Positions 42,839 to 54,849 of a DNA stretch of 64,000 bases are shown here, in pieces; within the stretch, counting starts at the first letter, position 1, and every line of letters starts with the position of its first letter. The stretch spans positions 164,431,741 through 164,495,740 of the forward strand of contig CM041465.1 of the NCBI GenBank assembly GCA_023213395.1. The letters run 5' to 3'. The position numbers were made by a program, and so were the translations under genes. The notes under the pieces are model-generated. The model worked only from the letters and a program-made list of their open reading frames with translations. It ran no database searches and was not told the origin of the DNA. The stretch comes from Cycas panzhihuaensis. Lineage: Eukaryota > Cycadophyta.

Positions 42839-43186
42839 TGTTATAGATAATGTTTAATGTGCTAGAAATAATGTCTAGTGGTCTAATGTCTAGTAGTCTA
42901 ATCTTAGATAGGGTAATATTAATGTTAGAAAGTGGTAAGTATTAAGGGGTCACCCTTAACCCTTTTATGAATATTAAAATGAGTCATTAAAGCATGTGCA
43001 TTGTGGTGGTCTTAGCGGTCACTTCATGTAATTGGTCAAGAATGTAGTGATCATGCATTATAAATATGTACTCATGTCAATCTCAATACAATGAAGAAGA
43101 TCATATTCAATATGACTCATTTCTATTTGTGCTCATAATGGTGTTGTCTATGGTTTGATACCTATTTTCCAACTTGGTATCAGAGC
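42839..43186 (+). repeat. Orphan LTR with primer binding site
   Basis: A block starting TGTTATAGATAATG, with cattataaatatg (TATA-like, about 43056) and ending near 43171 (TTTTCCA). It is followed two bases later by TTGGTATCAGAGCAAGG (43174-43190), an initiator-Met PBS. So this is a 5' LTR on the + strand. No matching 3' LTR is in the window, and the element it belonged to is unknown. Confidence 0.7.
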
Positions 43187-43890
43187 AAGGTTTGTCAGAA
43201 AGTGAAATTATTTTTGGTGTATGAGCTCTCATTCTATGGTGTTCACAAGCAGTGTGAGTAGGTAGATTTGTTGTGTCCATTTGGGGATCAAAGATGTTGA
43301 GGTTTGTGTGATGTCAAAAAGTTTATGTTAAAGAGAATGTGCCAGTTTGATGTGAAGAATCATTGTGATGATTAAAGTCGTTGGCTAAACTGAGACGTTT
43401 GTTTTTGTGTGGTTCTATGAGGGAGGTGTCTGGTTGCAAACTAATTGAAGAACATGATGCCAGTTATCGCTGAACAAAGTCATAGCTTGTAAGAAACTCC
43501 GTTATGAGATTATGTTGAAGAAGATGCACATTGTAGGGCACGTGAGTCATAGATCATAGACTTGGGCATGAATCATTCACGTAACCTAAAGTTGGGCAGT
43601 AACCTAGGAGAGTCGTCGTGTATCATTAACTCATAATCAAAATGTCTACATCATAATGACACCACAATAATAGCTCCACAATAATCTCCATCTTAACTCA
43701 ATGTTCTTTACTCTGTCTCACTCACTTATTTACATACCACAAATGAGAACATGTAGGATGAGGTGTGGTACATGTGGGACTATTAACCTCTAATACAATT
43801 AATGACATAACACCTATTAATTGACCAATAACCTATAGACCACCTACTTGCACAAATGTGCATTACAATAATATTATAATATTGACTCTC
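43187..43890 (+). other. Leader after the orphan LTR
   Basis: Seven hundred bases with no open frame of note and no recognised motif. It resembles an untranslated copia leader in position. G10 begins somewhere near 43890. Confidence 0.5.
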
Positions 43891-44079
43891 TAAAGTCTAA
43901 TAGAAGTATGGCAGGAGAGGGTGATAATTTGCTATTTTGAGGAGGTATGAGTGGAGCAGGAGGAAGTCTGTTGTAAAATCTCTCCTTGTTGATGAACGTA
44001 AGAGGAAGTGGCACTCAACCACCACCTGGAGGAACTACATCAAGGGGAATAGGACAAGGGGGTCCTAATTCACAACACC

Positions 44080-45480
44080 AATAGCCTCCTATGTCATTAT
44101 GCAAAATGATATAGTATTTACAAGTTTGCAGTTCGATAGGTCTATGAATCTAGCAGATCATTTGGCATTATTTAGAAACATGTTGCAAATTAAAAGAATT
44201 TGAGACCTAAACAAGGTAAAAGCCAGATTTTTTTCAACATTGCGAGCATCGATGATTTCTTGGTTTCAGTATGCCTCAATATAAAATCCGTTATGGGATC
44301 AACTACAAGTATATTTCTTGAATCGTTTTAAAAAATTGAGGGACCTAATGGCAATTTTGCAAGCTCTAGAGGAAATAAGGCAATTTTTGAGAGAGTCAGT
44401 GAATACTTTTGATGGTCGAATGAGGACCATCATGAATAAAATGGACACATCGGTACCCATCAATCCAATGTTGGCAATGAAGTATTTTGTTCAAGGATTA
44501 ATGCCACAGTTGAGAGATAAGGTTATGCTTCATCTTATGCATAACTATGAGTAGGTCTAGGAATTAGCTCTAAAATTTAAGAATCAAATAAAGACTGTTT
44601 ATTCCCAGTCAATGATGCATGTGAATTCAACTTTCAGAAAGATCCTACCTTTATTTAGGCATTGCCATTAGGTGCGAATGTGCAACTATTCATGATGAAT
44701 GGGCAGCAAGCAATACAAACTCCACAAATGGGAACAAATCTAAAACTAGAAGCTTTAAGGAGAGAAGTGGAAGCACTGAAACAACAACCACCAATGTCTG
44801 TATCAACAAATATGTAGCATAATTATTTAGAAGCTACAAGTATTACTGGCCCGATTACATTTGGAGAAATCCAGAGAAAATATTTAGTGTCCCCCACCTT
44901 GCAATTAGCAAGGTCATTTAAAGAATGAGTATTCAAGATCGGAAAAATGGTGTGACAATTGTAGAAAAACTAACCACAATACATGGGAATGTTTCTTTAG
45001 ACAAGGCCCAAGAATCCCAGAAGGAGAGGTTCATAATACATTTTTTTAGAAAGCGAAACGAGGCCGACAGTATAAAGGTAAAACAAAGCCGATCTAATAT
45101 TTTCTTTGTTAGAGATGGGGGCATTATAGGTCTAAATGTCCACTTGTAAAAAGGGGTGGTGAATTCATCTATGAAGAAGATGGACCTATGGATCATGAAT
45201 GGGCCAATTGTTCAAAGAATGTAAAAGTACAGACGACCAACTTGGTCACAAAAATACCAAACAAGGAAGTTTCGTCTTATTTACAGACCCAGAGTGGAAA
45301 GGTAGTAACCATGCTAGTTCAAGAGAATTTCCCAAAACCTGCAGTGGAAAAGCAAAGACTTCAGGAAGCAATAAAGATCCTTCAAGAAGCCATGAACACA
45401 GATCAATAAGAAGAAAGACAATAGGAACAAAGATTTAAGGGCCAAGTATGTAAAAGAAGATCAACTTCTATTGAAATTCC
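44080..45480 (+). pseudogene. gag: G10 gag with two knuckles
   Basis: Capsid core: QFDRSMNLADHLALFRNMLQ, SMISWFQYAS and YFLNRFKKLRDLMAILQALE, with REFLRESVNTF-like and FVQGLMPQLRDKVM text. Knuckles: CDNCRKTNHNTWEC (near 44950-44995) and a second, RWGHYRSKC, whose first half contains a stop. A coiled segment with PAVEKQRLQEAIKILQEAMN follows. Stops such as E-stop-VWELAL are frequent. Confidence 0.83.
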
Positions 45481-45609
45481 ACCATAGAAGGAAGGTATGA
45501 ATCCTTGGCAAAGACTTCAGTCCGTTAAGGATTTGTTAATAGAATCAGGAGTCTCAATTCCAATTATTGCAGTTTTTAGATGGTGGAGGCAGGCTATTTC
45601 TAACAAATT

Positions 45610-46335
45610 GTGCTGAATCAAATTGAAAAGCCTATGCTTATAGCAATAAAAGAAAATGGAGTGCATCCTAGAGTGCTAATGGTGATCCTAGGGACAACAC
45701 TATGCAAAACAATTGTGGATGCAGGATCAGGTGTAAATGTATTGCCAGAATCTTCATGGGTAGAATTGGGAAGGCCCAAAGTGGTTGCCCTAGACTATGC
45801 CATAAAATTGGCAAACCAACTACAAGTGAGGCCAATGGGAACACTAATGAATGTTCCAACAATTGTGGCAGGAATTATAGTCTTAATGGACTTTGTTATA
45901 GTTAAAATGCAGAGTCAAAAGAAAACTTATCCAACCTTGCTTGGTAGGCCATGGTTGCTGGCCACTAAAGCTATTCAAGATCAGGGAAAGTACATATTTA
46001 CACTGTTAGCTAGAAATAAAGTAGTCACCTTGCCTTTATGCCCGGATGGGCCTCAAATTGAAAAAATTGAGGATGTTGAAAAAGCCTCATCCACAACAGT
46101 GGAAACAAAATCAACAGTAAGTCCTTGTTTGAAAACGACGTACAAATTGCAGTCCACAATACCCAATGATGCATCTTCTTCCTATATGTTAAACTGGGTT
46201 CAAAATGAACGGGAAGAAACTGAACCAACGACTTGCTATAGACTAAAGATGTGCCTGGACTCCCTGGACGATGAAGAAGAAATGGATCCAAAGGCAATTA
46301 AGGAGAAATCCCAGATGTTTGAAAAAGAAGAATAA
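45610..46335 (+). pseudogene. pol: G10 protease plus linker (241-aa open frame)
   Basis: Aspartic protease: GTTLCKTIVDAGSGVNVLPE (DAG loop), LGRPKVVALDYAIKLANQLQ, VRPMGTLMNVPTIVAGIIVL, MDFVIVK and LGRPWLLATKAIQDQGKYIF. A roughly 100-residue Ser/Thr/Glu linker follows to the end. It is the longest open frame of G10 and has no internal stop. Loop residue 2 (Ala) departs from DTG/DSG/DGG. Confidence 0.87.
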
Positions 46336-46362
46336 GGAATCCAGATTAACAACGTTCAAGAC

Positions 46363-47200
46363 TTGCAAGTAGTGCAAGGCAACCCAAAATTATTTAGTGA
46401 AATTACTGAAAATTTTCCACAATTTTGGGGTCAAAAAAATGAAGTTGGAAATCATTTGAAACAATGTATTGGAATATTGAAAAATAAAGAATGGCAAGAA
46501 GAATTTTGGAGGTATTTGTTTTCGATGTCCCTATTGGGCCAAGCTTTTGCATAGTATGCTGCTCATTATATGCCATTTTAAAACTTGGTATGACATAAGA
46601 CAAAACTTTTTAAATAGATTCTAGGTGAAAGATAAAAATCTTCCAAAATTTTAGAATGAGGATAATCCCCATATACATGTGGAAAGATGTGTCCATATAT
46701 GGAACAAAACCCATGTTCCTGTTGGTACATGCTTTGGAAGGAGTTTGTCTATTACGGTACCAATACTGTGAAAAATCAAAGTTAGTAGATTGAGATGTAT
46801 TGGTACAAAACTTCTATTATACCTTTACATACCATAACAAAGATAATAAAATCTAGAATGTTTTGTCCATTCTAAAATTGAAGTGGATAAATCTAACTGA
46901 AAATTGCCTTCAAATAAAAATGGTAGAACAAAATTCTGTGTCTGAAAATAATTTAGATGAAGCACAAGTTTTTCCATAAAAAGCACAAAATTTTCCTCCA
47001 AAATACTCTGTGATAGAGTATGGAGACAGGATAGTTGATAGAACCCCAATGTATAATTTTAACCAAGATGGCAAATTGGTTAAGGGAAAGCAGTTGAAGA
47101 TAAAACAGATCAATATAGGGATGGAAGAATAGCCCTAGTTAATCACTATGGGAGATTACTAGGATGTCGAAACAATTAACCGGGCAACACCCTTGTTCTT
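46363..47200 (+). pseudogene. G10 region between protease and RT with a gag-like trace
   Basis: ILKNKEWQEEFWRYLFSMSL then LLGQAFA-stop-YAAHYMPF and, after a frame change, KTWYDIRQNFLNRF. The W...F...TW-x-x-I...F pattern parallels the first unit at this position in G1 (IIDKQQW...TWEIYNQLLDF). After it, ERCVHIWNKTHVPVG recalls LRCKKVWKQWSIPKS of G1. The rest is broken. This is weak on its own but sits in the same place as in G1. Confidence 0.45.
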
Positions 47201-47209
47201 AGAATTCAA

Positions 47210-48580
47210 AGATGTCTTTGTTTGATCCCATAAGGACCCAAAGGGCATTTTGCCGAAGTTGGAGGAACATCGGATAGAGCTGGTGGAGGGAGCAAAGCCA
47301 GTGAGGCAGCGCTCCTATAGGATGAACCCCAATTATAAGAAGAAAGTGAAGGCAAAAATAGACAAACTACTAGAAGCAAAATACGTTTTTGAAGTTGATA
47401 ATAGCGAATGGGTCAGTTCAATAGTTGTAGTTCCCAAAAAGAATGAGAAACTATAGGTCTGTGTAGACTATAGAGCCTTAAAAATGGCTACAGAAAAAGA
47501 CCCTTTTCATATACCCTTCATTGAGGACAGTTTGGAGAAGGTGGTAGGTCACAAAGTTTATTCCTTCACAGATGGGTTTAGTGGCTATAACCAGGTAAGG
47601 ATAGCTCCTAAATACCAATTAAAGACAACTTTTGTGACTGAATGGGGTATATATACTTATAAGGTCATGCCCTTTGGCTTGACCAATGCACCAGTCACCT
47701 TCCAATGAGTTAATTTAAACATTTTTCAATAGATGATTGGAAAAACCATTGAGGCGATTTTGGATGATTGGACCCTATACACTATTCTAAAAAACCATCG
47801 TGGCAATTTGAGGTTAATGTTAAAAACCTGCAAGAGAAATACTCTATGATTAAATCCAGATAAGTGCACAATTTTTGTTCCATTTGGATCCCTACTGGGG
47901 CATATAGTAACAAAGGAAGGTCTACTAACGGACCCAAAGAAAGTGGTTGTCATCTTAAATTTTCCAACGTCAAAGATAGTAAAGCAATTAAAAGGCTTTC
48001 TAGGAATGATAGGTTATTGTAGGAAGTTTATCAAAGAATATGCCCAGATAGCAAATCCCCTTGAAATGTTGTTAAAGAAAAGAATAATGTGGCAATGGAA
48101 TTTACAACAACAGTTAGCATTCAAATTGTTGAAGAGAAAAGTAGTACAAGCACCAATCTTGAGATTCCCAGATTGGAACAAACCATTCCATGTCCATGTA
48201 AATGCCTCTTTTTTTGCAATTGGATGCATGTTGTCTTAGCTAGGAGAAGGCAATATAGACTTTCCAATCTATTTTATCGGTCAGAAATTGACATAAACTA
48301 AGCAAAATTATTCAATAACAAAAAGAGAAAGCCTCATAATGGTGTATGCACTACAAAAATTTAGGCATTATTTATTAGCTAATCTGTTTATATTCTTCAC
48401 AAATCATCAGGCTTTGCAATATTTGATTAATAAGCCAATTTTACAAGGAAGGATTAGTAGATGGCTAATATTGTTCCAAGAATTTAATTTCAAAATCATT
48501 GCCAAGAAATGGGAGAAACATACTATGTCTGATCAACTGTTTAGAAAAGTGAATGCAGAGGTTGCCATTGGAATCTAAGA
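47210..48580 (+). pseudogene. pol: G10 reverse transcriptase and RNase H
   Basis: RQRSYRMNPNYKKKVKAKID, VVVPKKNEKL-stop-VCVDYRALK, YSFTDGFSGYNQVRIAPKYQ (motif A), VMPFGLTNAPVTFQ and ILDDWTLYTI (LDDW box), then NPDKCTIFVPFGSLLGHIVT and LKGFLGMIGYCRKFIKEYAQ. RNase H: HVHVNASFFAIGCML and FFTNHQALQYLINKPILQGR. The first RNase H Asp is Asn (VNAS), and the Asp of YVDHQ is Asn. Stops at 47456, 47708 and 48238. Confidence 0.9.
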
Positions 48581-48699
48581 CGGCTTTCCTGATACAAGAT
48601 TGTTTTTAGTAGAAGTAGTACTGGCATGGTACGAGGGCATTACTCAGTATCTGTCAATAGGACATACACTAATTGGATTGAAATGAGCAAAATGATAAA

Positions 48700-49830
48700 G
48701 TTTTATTAGAAAGACATTTTCATTTCAATTGATCCAAGGAATGTTGTATAAACTTGGACCTGATGGAGTCTTGAGACGATGTATGTGGAAGCCGTGGTAC
48801 GAGAAGCCCACTAAGGAGTTGCGGCAAAACACCAAGGCATAAAGCCAACTACTAGAAAGCTTTTGCTAGCAGGATTATGGTGGCCCACGCTATTTGAAGA
48901 TGCAGATAAATGGGTGAAGGTCTGTGATGTTTGCCAAAGAGTTGCCAAACCAAGTAAACTTCGCTTCATGCCCTTACATTTGAATTTAGCATAGGCCTCA
49001 TTCAAGCAGGGGGGGTTGGATTTCATAGGACCAATCAATCCACCAATGAAAATGACAAATGGTAGGTATATTCTCGTTGCTACTGATTTTGTCACTAAGT
49101 GGACAAAAGCAAAGCCTATGAAGACATGTGACGCTTGTAGTACTACACACTTTCTTTACAAAATGATAATTGTTCGTTTTGGATACCCACTTGAAATTGT
49201 ATCAAATCAAGGAATTCAACATCTTACTATAGAGTTCCTAATCTAACATAGACTTCACTGTACTACCTGAGGGCCAATGAAATTTTAAAGTTAACCCTAA
49301 CAAAGATTTTTAGCGAACGTAGGACAGATTGGGCAGAATGACTGCATTCGATTCTATGGGCATATAAAATGACAGTAAAGAGACCCCATAAGCAAACACT
49401 ATTTCAATTAGTGTATGGTCTGGAAGTTGTCGTTCCCCTAGAATTCCAAGTGGAAAGTCTGCGAACAACAATCTAGTTGCGAATGAAGGAAGGGAGTTCA
49501 AGAGAACACCAACTCATAGAACTGATAAAATTAGATGAACAATGACCGATAGCATTATGGGAAATTAGGATGGAAAAGAATTGTCGCAAGGCCCGACATG
49601 ACAAACATCTGAGAATGCCCTAGTTCTAGGTTGGCAATTTAGTGTTGTTGTATGATAGTAAGTTTCAAGTTAAATTGTGAAAGATGAAGTTTAGATGGTT
49701 AGGTCTATACAGAGTGGACCAACTTGAGCAAAACAAAGCTATTTGACTTAGATAGCTCAACAGTTTTCCCATGGCTAAACCAGTAAATGGCAATTGACTC
49801 AAGCCATATAGGTGTTAAGAAACGAAAAGA
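48700..49830 (+). pseudogene. pol: G10 integrase
   Basis: Zinc module: KHQGIKPTTRKLLLAGLWWP and VCDVCQRVAK. Core: GLDFIGPINPP (first Asp kept) and EIVSNQGIQHL (second Asp changed to Asn). Then the frame collapses, with WAFR-like and YG-EVV-type remnants to about 49460 and tail fragments to 49830. The Glu region is lost or unrecognisable. Nonfunctional. Confidence 0.83.
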
Positions 49831-52040
49831 GAATGCAAACCAGATGGGCAGATTTGCTTTCTCATGGTGATGATGTGGTTAGTGAGGTCACAATCTAGCT
49901 AAGGATCGAAGCTAGAAAGTCACTAATAAAATCTTACCAACATTTAGTAGTTGAAAGATGGTCATATTTTCTATGATAAGACATCATTAAAAGCATATAT
50001 GATCATGATATGTGATTAAGGAGTGTGACGTGTGAAAGACAACATCATAATCATGAATTAGTAAGCACGACCAACAATATGACAAGATACTGAAAGCTGT
50101 TAATTATAATGAGTGTTGAGTCACATCACAGCCGTCATAGGCATGGTTATAACCCCACTAATCAAATTGGTAAAATCATTCCCTTTTGTTCAAAAGCTAA
50201 GAACGATTTTAGCCTATTGTGAATTATTGTGCAATTTATCTTTATGAATTGAAAGGAATAGAAAGCAATCCAATAGTTAACATGGTCAAGGGGACTTTCA
50301 TAAGAAATCTTTAGCAAATGCAGGATTTTCTAAATATATTATGATTTGTGTACTTTTGATTGCATTTAATTTTTTAACGATTGTAACATCATTGGTAGCC
50401 ACGTGCCCCTCCATTCTAGACTACTTGGCAAGGGTGCGATAAAGGACAGGATATTCCACATGACAAGAAGATTCAAAGAAAGCAAGCAACAAAAGAAATT
50501 GGAGCAAGCATAACAAACATTTCTAGCTCTGATATTAGTATCTCTGGTATCCATTCAGAGGACCATAGGTGGATCGCTCACTTCCTTTTTACAAGGATCA
50601 TTTTGAGCCAAGAAAGCCTATTTGTACCAACTAATCTCTGTTCAACATTGTTGCATGTAGCAGAAGGAATTTAGTTTAACTAGGCCAATTTTGTCTGAAA
50701 AGACTCCAAAAAAATCTGGACAGTGTTAAAAATGCAAGACAATCAGTAATGTTATTTCACTCAACATTGTTGCAAGGACTTTTATTTTCATAATGTCCAG
50801 ATGTTCATTTACCCGCCCCTAAAAATGGCCAAACTCCACTAAAATAAGGGATTGAGACTTTTGGCAAGGATAATTCTCGAGACCTAATACTAATTCAGGC
50901 ACAAGAGCAGGAGAAGACTTGGTTGATTGCACAAAGGTGAAAAACAACTCAAGAATCATCTCCAGTGAGGATAGTGATTTCTGAAGAAGAGGAAAGACCA
51001 TAAGAAGAGGTGTCCTCGAAGGTCAAGGATGAACAACAGGAAGAGGAAGTGAAATGAAAGGAAAAGAAGAGAAGAGAACATATTAGGATAGGGAAGCAGA
51101 AGATAGAACCTGAGTTTCCAACAGTTGCAGAAGAAGAAAAGCATTCACAGCTTGCACCAGTGCATATTGAACCTGTGGAGCCAAAACATTAACAACGACA
51201 ACATAGGAAATTGGCCGCAAAAGAGCGAAGGCGGGAAATTCTTGAATACGTTAACCAATAACCCATAGAGTTCGAAGTCTGCATAGATGAGCAAATTTTG
51301 GAAGAAGGGTTTGATCCAATGGGTGGCGATCCTCAAGATGTTTCACACTAAAAAACATCCTTTTTAGGACGGGTGACTTGATAGCTAGTTGCAAAGCTAG
51401 AGCAACAGTCGTAGAGGCTACCATTGGACCTATAACGGATTGCTCAACTAGAGGAAAAATTACAAGCTATAAGAGGAAAATTAGAATTTTTAAAGAAATT
51501 TATTACTGAATGGGTGGATGATGTAAACGAGGTAATCCCTCAATTAAAAAAATTCAAGGAGTAGTTTAATGAACAAATCCCCACAGATTTGCAGGATGTG
51601 ATTTATAAATTGGGAATTTGGATACTGAAGAGTGATGAGGAATCCAAACAATGCAGTAAAGTTTGAAGTCAGATTTGTGCTTATAGGTCCGAGTTATAGA
51701 CCTTGCAGACTATTAATCAGGAATTGTACATAGAGATATCCCAGCTATAGTTAGGAAAATCACCCAATATGAGACAGTTGGATGCACTTCATGATGTCAT
51801 GATTTTGTGTGATTATATTAAGTCTAAAGGGTTGTCGCTTCCGCTTATGATTATACAGCCATATTCTTTGTACATTAAAAGAGAAGTGGCCAAGTTATAA
51901 GAAGCTAGAAAGGAGGTGTGTGAAAATATCGAACAATAAGACCAAAACTCTTGATGCTCCTAATTTCAAAATTTGCAGGGGGGTAGGGATGGATGGAATG
52001 GGGAAATTTTGAAATTTTATGAGTGAGAACACTCACTGGC
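49830..52040 (+). pseudogene. G10 post-integrase region, no recognised domain
   Basis: About 2.2 kb between integrase and the polypurine tract where most gypsy elements have little or nothing. The + strand yields fragments with charged, coiled character: RIVISEEEERP, EEVSSKVKDEQQEEEVK, KLAAKERRREILEYVNQ, FEVCIDEQILEEGFDPMGGD, then LEFLKKFITEWVDDVNEVIP and LPLMIIQPYSLYIKREVAKL. Many breaks are TAA/TAG replacing Gln. It may be a decayed extra ORF equivalent in position, not demonstrably in sequence, to that of G4. Confidence 0.5.
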
Positions 52041-52046
52041 TTTGTG

Positions 52047-52056
52047 ACGGGGGAGA
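52047..52056 (+). other. G10 polypurine tract
   Basis: acgggggaga directly before TGTCTGTGGG. Confidence 0.85.
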
Positions 52057-52738
52057 TGTCTGTGGGAAATAAGTCACAAAAGATTCTAAGGATTTTGAAG
52101 GTAAATAGTGTATAATTTCAAATTTGGGTTGAAATTCAAACTAGAATCAAGTGTAACCAAGTGCAACCAAGGCACAATTAAGTGCAACCAGATGTAATCA
52201 GGTGCGACCAAGTACAACCTGAAGTGTGATCAGGTACGCCTAAATGCAACCAAGTACAACCTGAAGTGCGATCAGGTATGCCCAAATGCAACCAAGTACA
52301 ACCTGAAGTGTGACTAGGTGCAACTTGGAGTACAACTAGATCAAAAATATTGTATAATTAGGTCACACAGTTGCAACAGAAGTATGACTCGAACTGCGAC
52401 CAAAATTGTAATTAAAAGATAATTGAAGACTTATCTCCATGTGAACACTATGTAACAATTAAAGTTAGTTAGAATGACTAAAGTCGTTGATGCAACAGAA
52501 AATATCATACTTGTATAAGTCCAATGGATGTAATAGATATAGCAATGATAGTTTAGAACTTCTCTTTCTTGTATTCTTCATTATAACGGCTTGAGTCACA
52601 ACTTGTATAAAAGTCGGTTGTACTATTCGGCCTGCATCTAGTTGTGAGAGGACCAGATGCAGGGCCCTTTATTCATAATAAAAATTTGATTTGCATTCAT
52701 ATCGCTTAACTTGTGCCTACCTATTAGTATAATGCACA
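52057..52738 (+). repeat. G10 3' LTR
   Basis: Starts TGTCTGTGGGAAATAAG; the right end is taken as ATGCACA at 52738. It has a TATA-like tgtataaaagtc near 52606, an aataaaa poly(A)-like signal near 52677, and a tandem repeat region at 52140-52340. The flanking base pattern on the left of G10 is unknown, so no target duplication could be tested. Confidence 0.8.
52207..52330. repeat. 42-bp tandem repeat in the G10 LTR
   Basis: Units accaagtacaacctgaagtg... begin at 52207, 52249 and 52291 (the third partial). Upstream are shorter gtgcaaccaag words (52150-52200). Confidence 0.85.
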
Positions 52739-52744
52739 TAGATT

Positions 52745-53160
52745 GATGTGAGATACACAAAAGCACACACAAGTCTAATGGTGTTCATATTAGAAACTTG
52801 TACAAAAGTCTCCTCCTAGTTGATGTCTTCTTTTGTTTGAACTCTTTTGCAACTAATTAAGCTTTGTGTCACTCGATTGAACCATCAGATTGGAACTTGG
52901 TTTTATATACAATCGATTGCCTATTTGCCTTTAGGCAATTCAACTAAATCCCATGTTCCATTCTTTTGAATTAAATGGATTTCATCATTCGTTATGGATT
53001 TCCACTTTTCATCTTTACATGCCTCATCTAAAGTAGAAGGCTCTTTAACGATTAGCACATTAGCAATAAGTATGCTATCAACATTTTGTTGCCACATTTT
53101 TTATGGACATTTACCTTCAATAATTTGTGCACCAATTATATTTTGAAGGTACCATTTGGG
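52745..53160 (-). pseudogene. pol: C9 RT N-terminal remnant and linker
   Basis: The segment aligns with C5 28340-28760, including the region coding KARLVAKGFKQ-like text in decayed form. No open frame of useful length remains. Confidence 0.65.
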
Positions 53161-53164
53161 TAGT

Positions 53165-54420
53165 TTCTTTGCTATCGTAGCGGTCACCTCAATGTCCTAA
53201 GCCCGTAAAGGTTGTTCATCATCAGATGTGCTACCAAAATTTAGTGGAGGAGCCATAGAAGTTGATGGTTCTAAAGAGAATGACGTAGGTGAAGCAAGTG
53301 CAGATGAAATACATGGTGTTGAAGAAGTTGAGGGAAGGAAATCTTCAACAATCACTTTGCCTTTGTTAAGCGGAACATGGATGGAGCCAAGATCCATTTC
53401 CTGATTGTCCTTAGCAAAGACTACATCCCTTGTTATATGCATTTTTTAACAATTGGGTCATACACCCTATAAGCCTTGGTAGCAATAACATAACTAATGA
53501 AGATGCATTTAAGACTCTTATCATCAAATTTTTGTCTTTGCTATTAGGGAATATGTGTGTAGGTAGTGCACCCAAAAGTGCGAAGATGACTAATTGTTGG
53601 TTTCTGGCCAGTCCAAACCTCCTCTGGTGTCATGTTCCAGATTGCAGTTGTGAAGCTTCTATTTGTAAGGTAGGCAAATGTGTGTATTGTTTCTACTCAA
53701 TATGACTGTATGAAACATTTTGCTTGCATTATGGCCTTTGCCTTGGTAACAAGGGTTCTATTCATTCTTTTTATGACACCATTTTGCTGAGGTATATATG
53801 GTGCAGAAAACTAACATTTGATGCTATGGTGTATGCAGCACTAGTTGAATTCTTTAGAAGTAAATTCACCACCATTGTTAGATCGAAGTATCTTGATTTG
53901 CATGTCTGACTCTTTCTCTACAACAAGCTTAAATTGTTTAAACTTCTAAGAGCTTCTGATTTATGTTGCATGAAATATATCCACACTTTGTGTAAGAAAT
54001 CATCAATAAAGGTGATGAAATAAAGAGCTCCACCAAGTGATTGAGTGGACACATGTTCATAAATATCTATATGTACTAGTTGCAACAAGCGTTGTGCCCT
54101 CCATGCTTTATGGTTTTGGAAAGGTTCTCGATGTTGTTTCCCCATAAGACAAGCTTCACATAGGAATTTATCCACTGTAATCTTGGGTAAACCATATACC
54201 ATGTTTTTTCGAAACATCAATTTGATGCTATTTAGGTTTAGATGACCTAGTCTCTCATGCACAACTTCTCCTTGGTAATTGATTGTGAGATTAAGGCATG
54301 AGATTTGCCAAGAGTAGCATCCAATTTATAGAAGCCATAATCCTCGTGGCCAACTACAATTACTTAGTCTTTTTTGTCATTGATTATACATTTCCCATTT
54401 TTAGAAAGAACACTCATTTG
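53165..54420 (-). pseudogene. pol: C9 integrase and linker
   Basis: HERLGHLNLNSIKLMFRKNM, VYGLPKITVDKFLCEACLMG, then QLVHIDIYEHVSTQSLGGAL (first catalytic Asp seen as VHIDI) and YFITFIDDFLHKVWIYFMQH (54262-53918). The SDNGGEF and NGVSERMNRT regions are present near 53870 and 53770 only as broken text. The linker 53442-53197 has MHITRDVVFAKD and Ser/Pro-rich sequence. A frameshift lies near 53920. Confidence 0.85.
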
Positions 54421-54427
54421 TTGTTTA

Positions 54428-54700
54428 TTAGTTGACTAATAGAGAGGAGGTTTCTAGACATAGTAGGCACGAGAACACATTGCTAGTGGCAAATGTTTGA
54501 GCAAGGTTCTGAGCATTGTTGAAAGGATCAATTTGTTCAACACTTGCACTTTTGACAATGTGATTATTACCAAATGTCACTATTTGTCCCTTGCTCTCTT
54601 GAATATCTGTCAACAATTCAACATCATCAGTGATATGACTAGATGTGCTAGAATCAATAATCCATGTGTTGTCGTTGTTACTATTACCATATGCACAAAA
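54428..54700 (-). pseudogene. pol: C9 protease
   Basis: NDNTWIIDSSTSSHITDD places DSS where DSG is expected, then VTFGNNHIVKSASVEQIDPF. The missing Gly alone would disable the enzyme. Confidence 0.75.
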
Positions 54701-54849
54701 TAATTTGTCATTTTCATCATATTGAGCAATGTGGACTTGATTGCCACCACAAAATGCCCCACTTTGATTACCATGACAACCTCCTCAAAATCCACCTCGA
54801 TTTGGCCTATGTTGGGGTTGTTGTTGTTGCATGTCATTCTACTTCTTTC

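Larger units (their letters stand above)
43890..52738 (+). mobile_element. G10: gypsy element with long post-integrase region, + strand
   Basis: Gag, knuckles, protease, gag-like trace, RT, RNase H, integrase, a 2.2-kb region with no known domain, polypurine tract and 3' LTR are in order. The 5' LTR is not visible: the orphan LTR at 42839 starts differently (TGTTATAG against TGTCTGTG). The left boundary is approximate. FLDDW-type RT and multiple knuckles place it with G1/G4. Confidence 0.85.
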
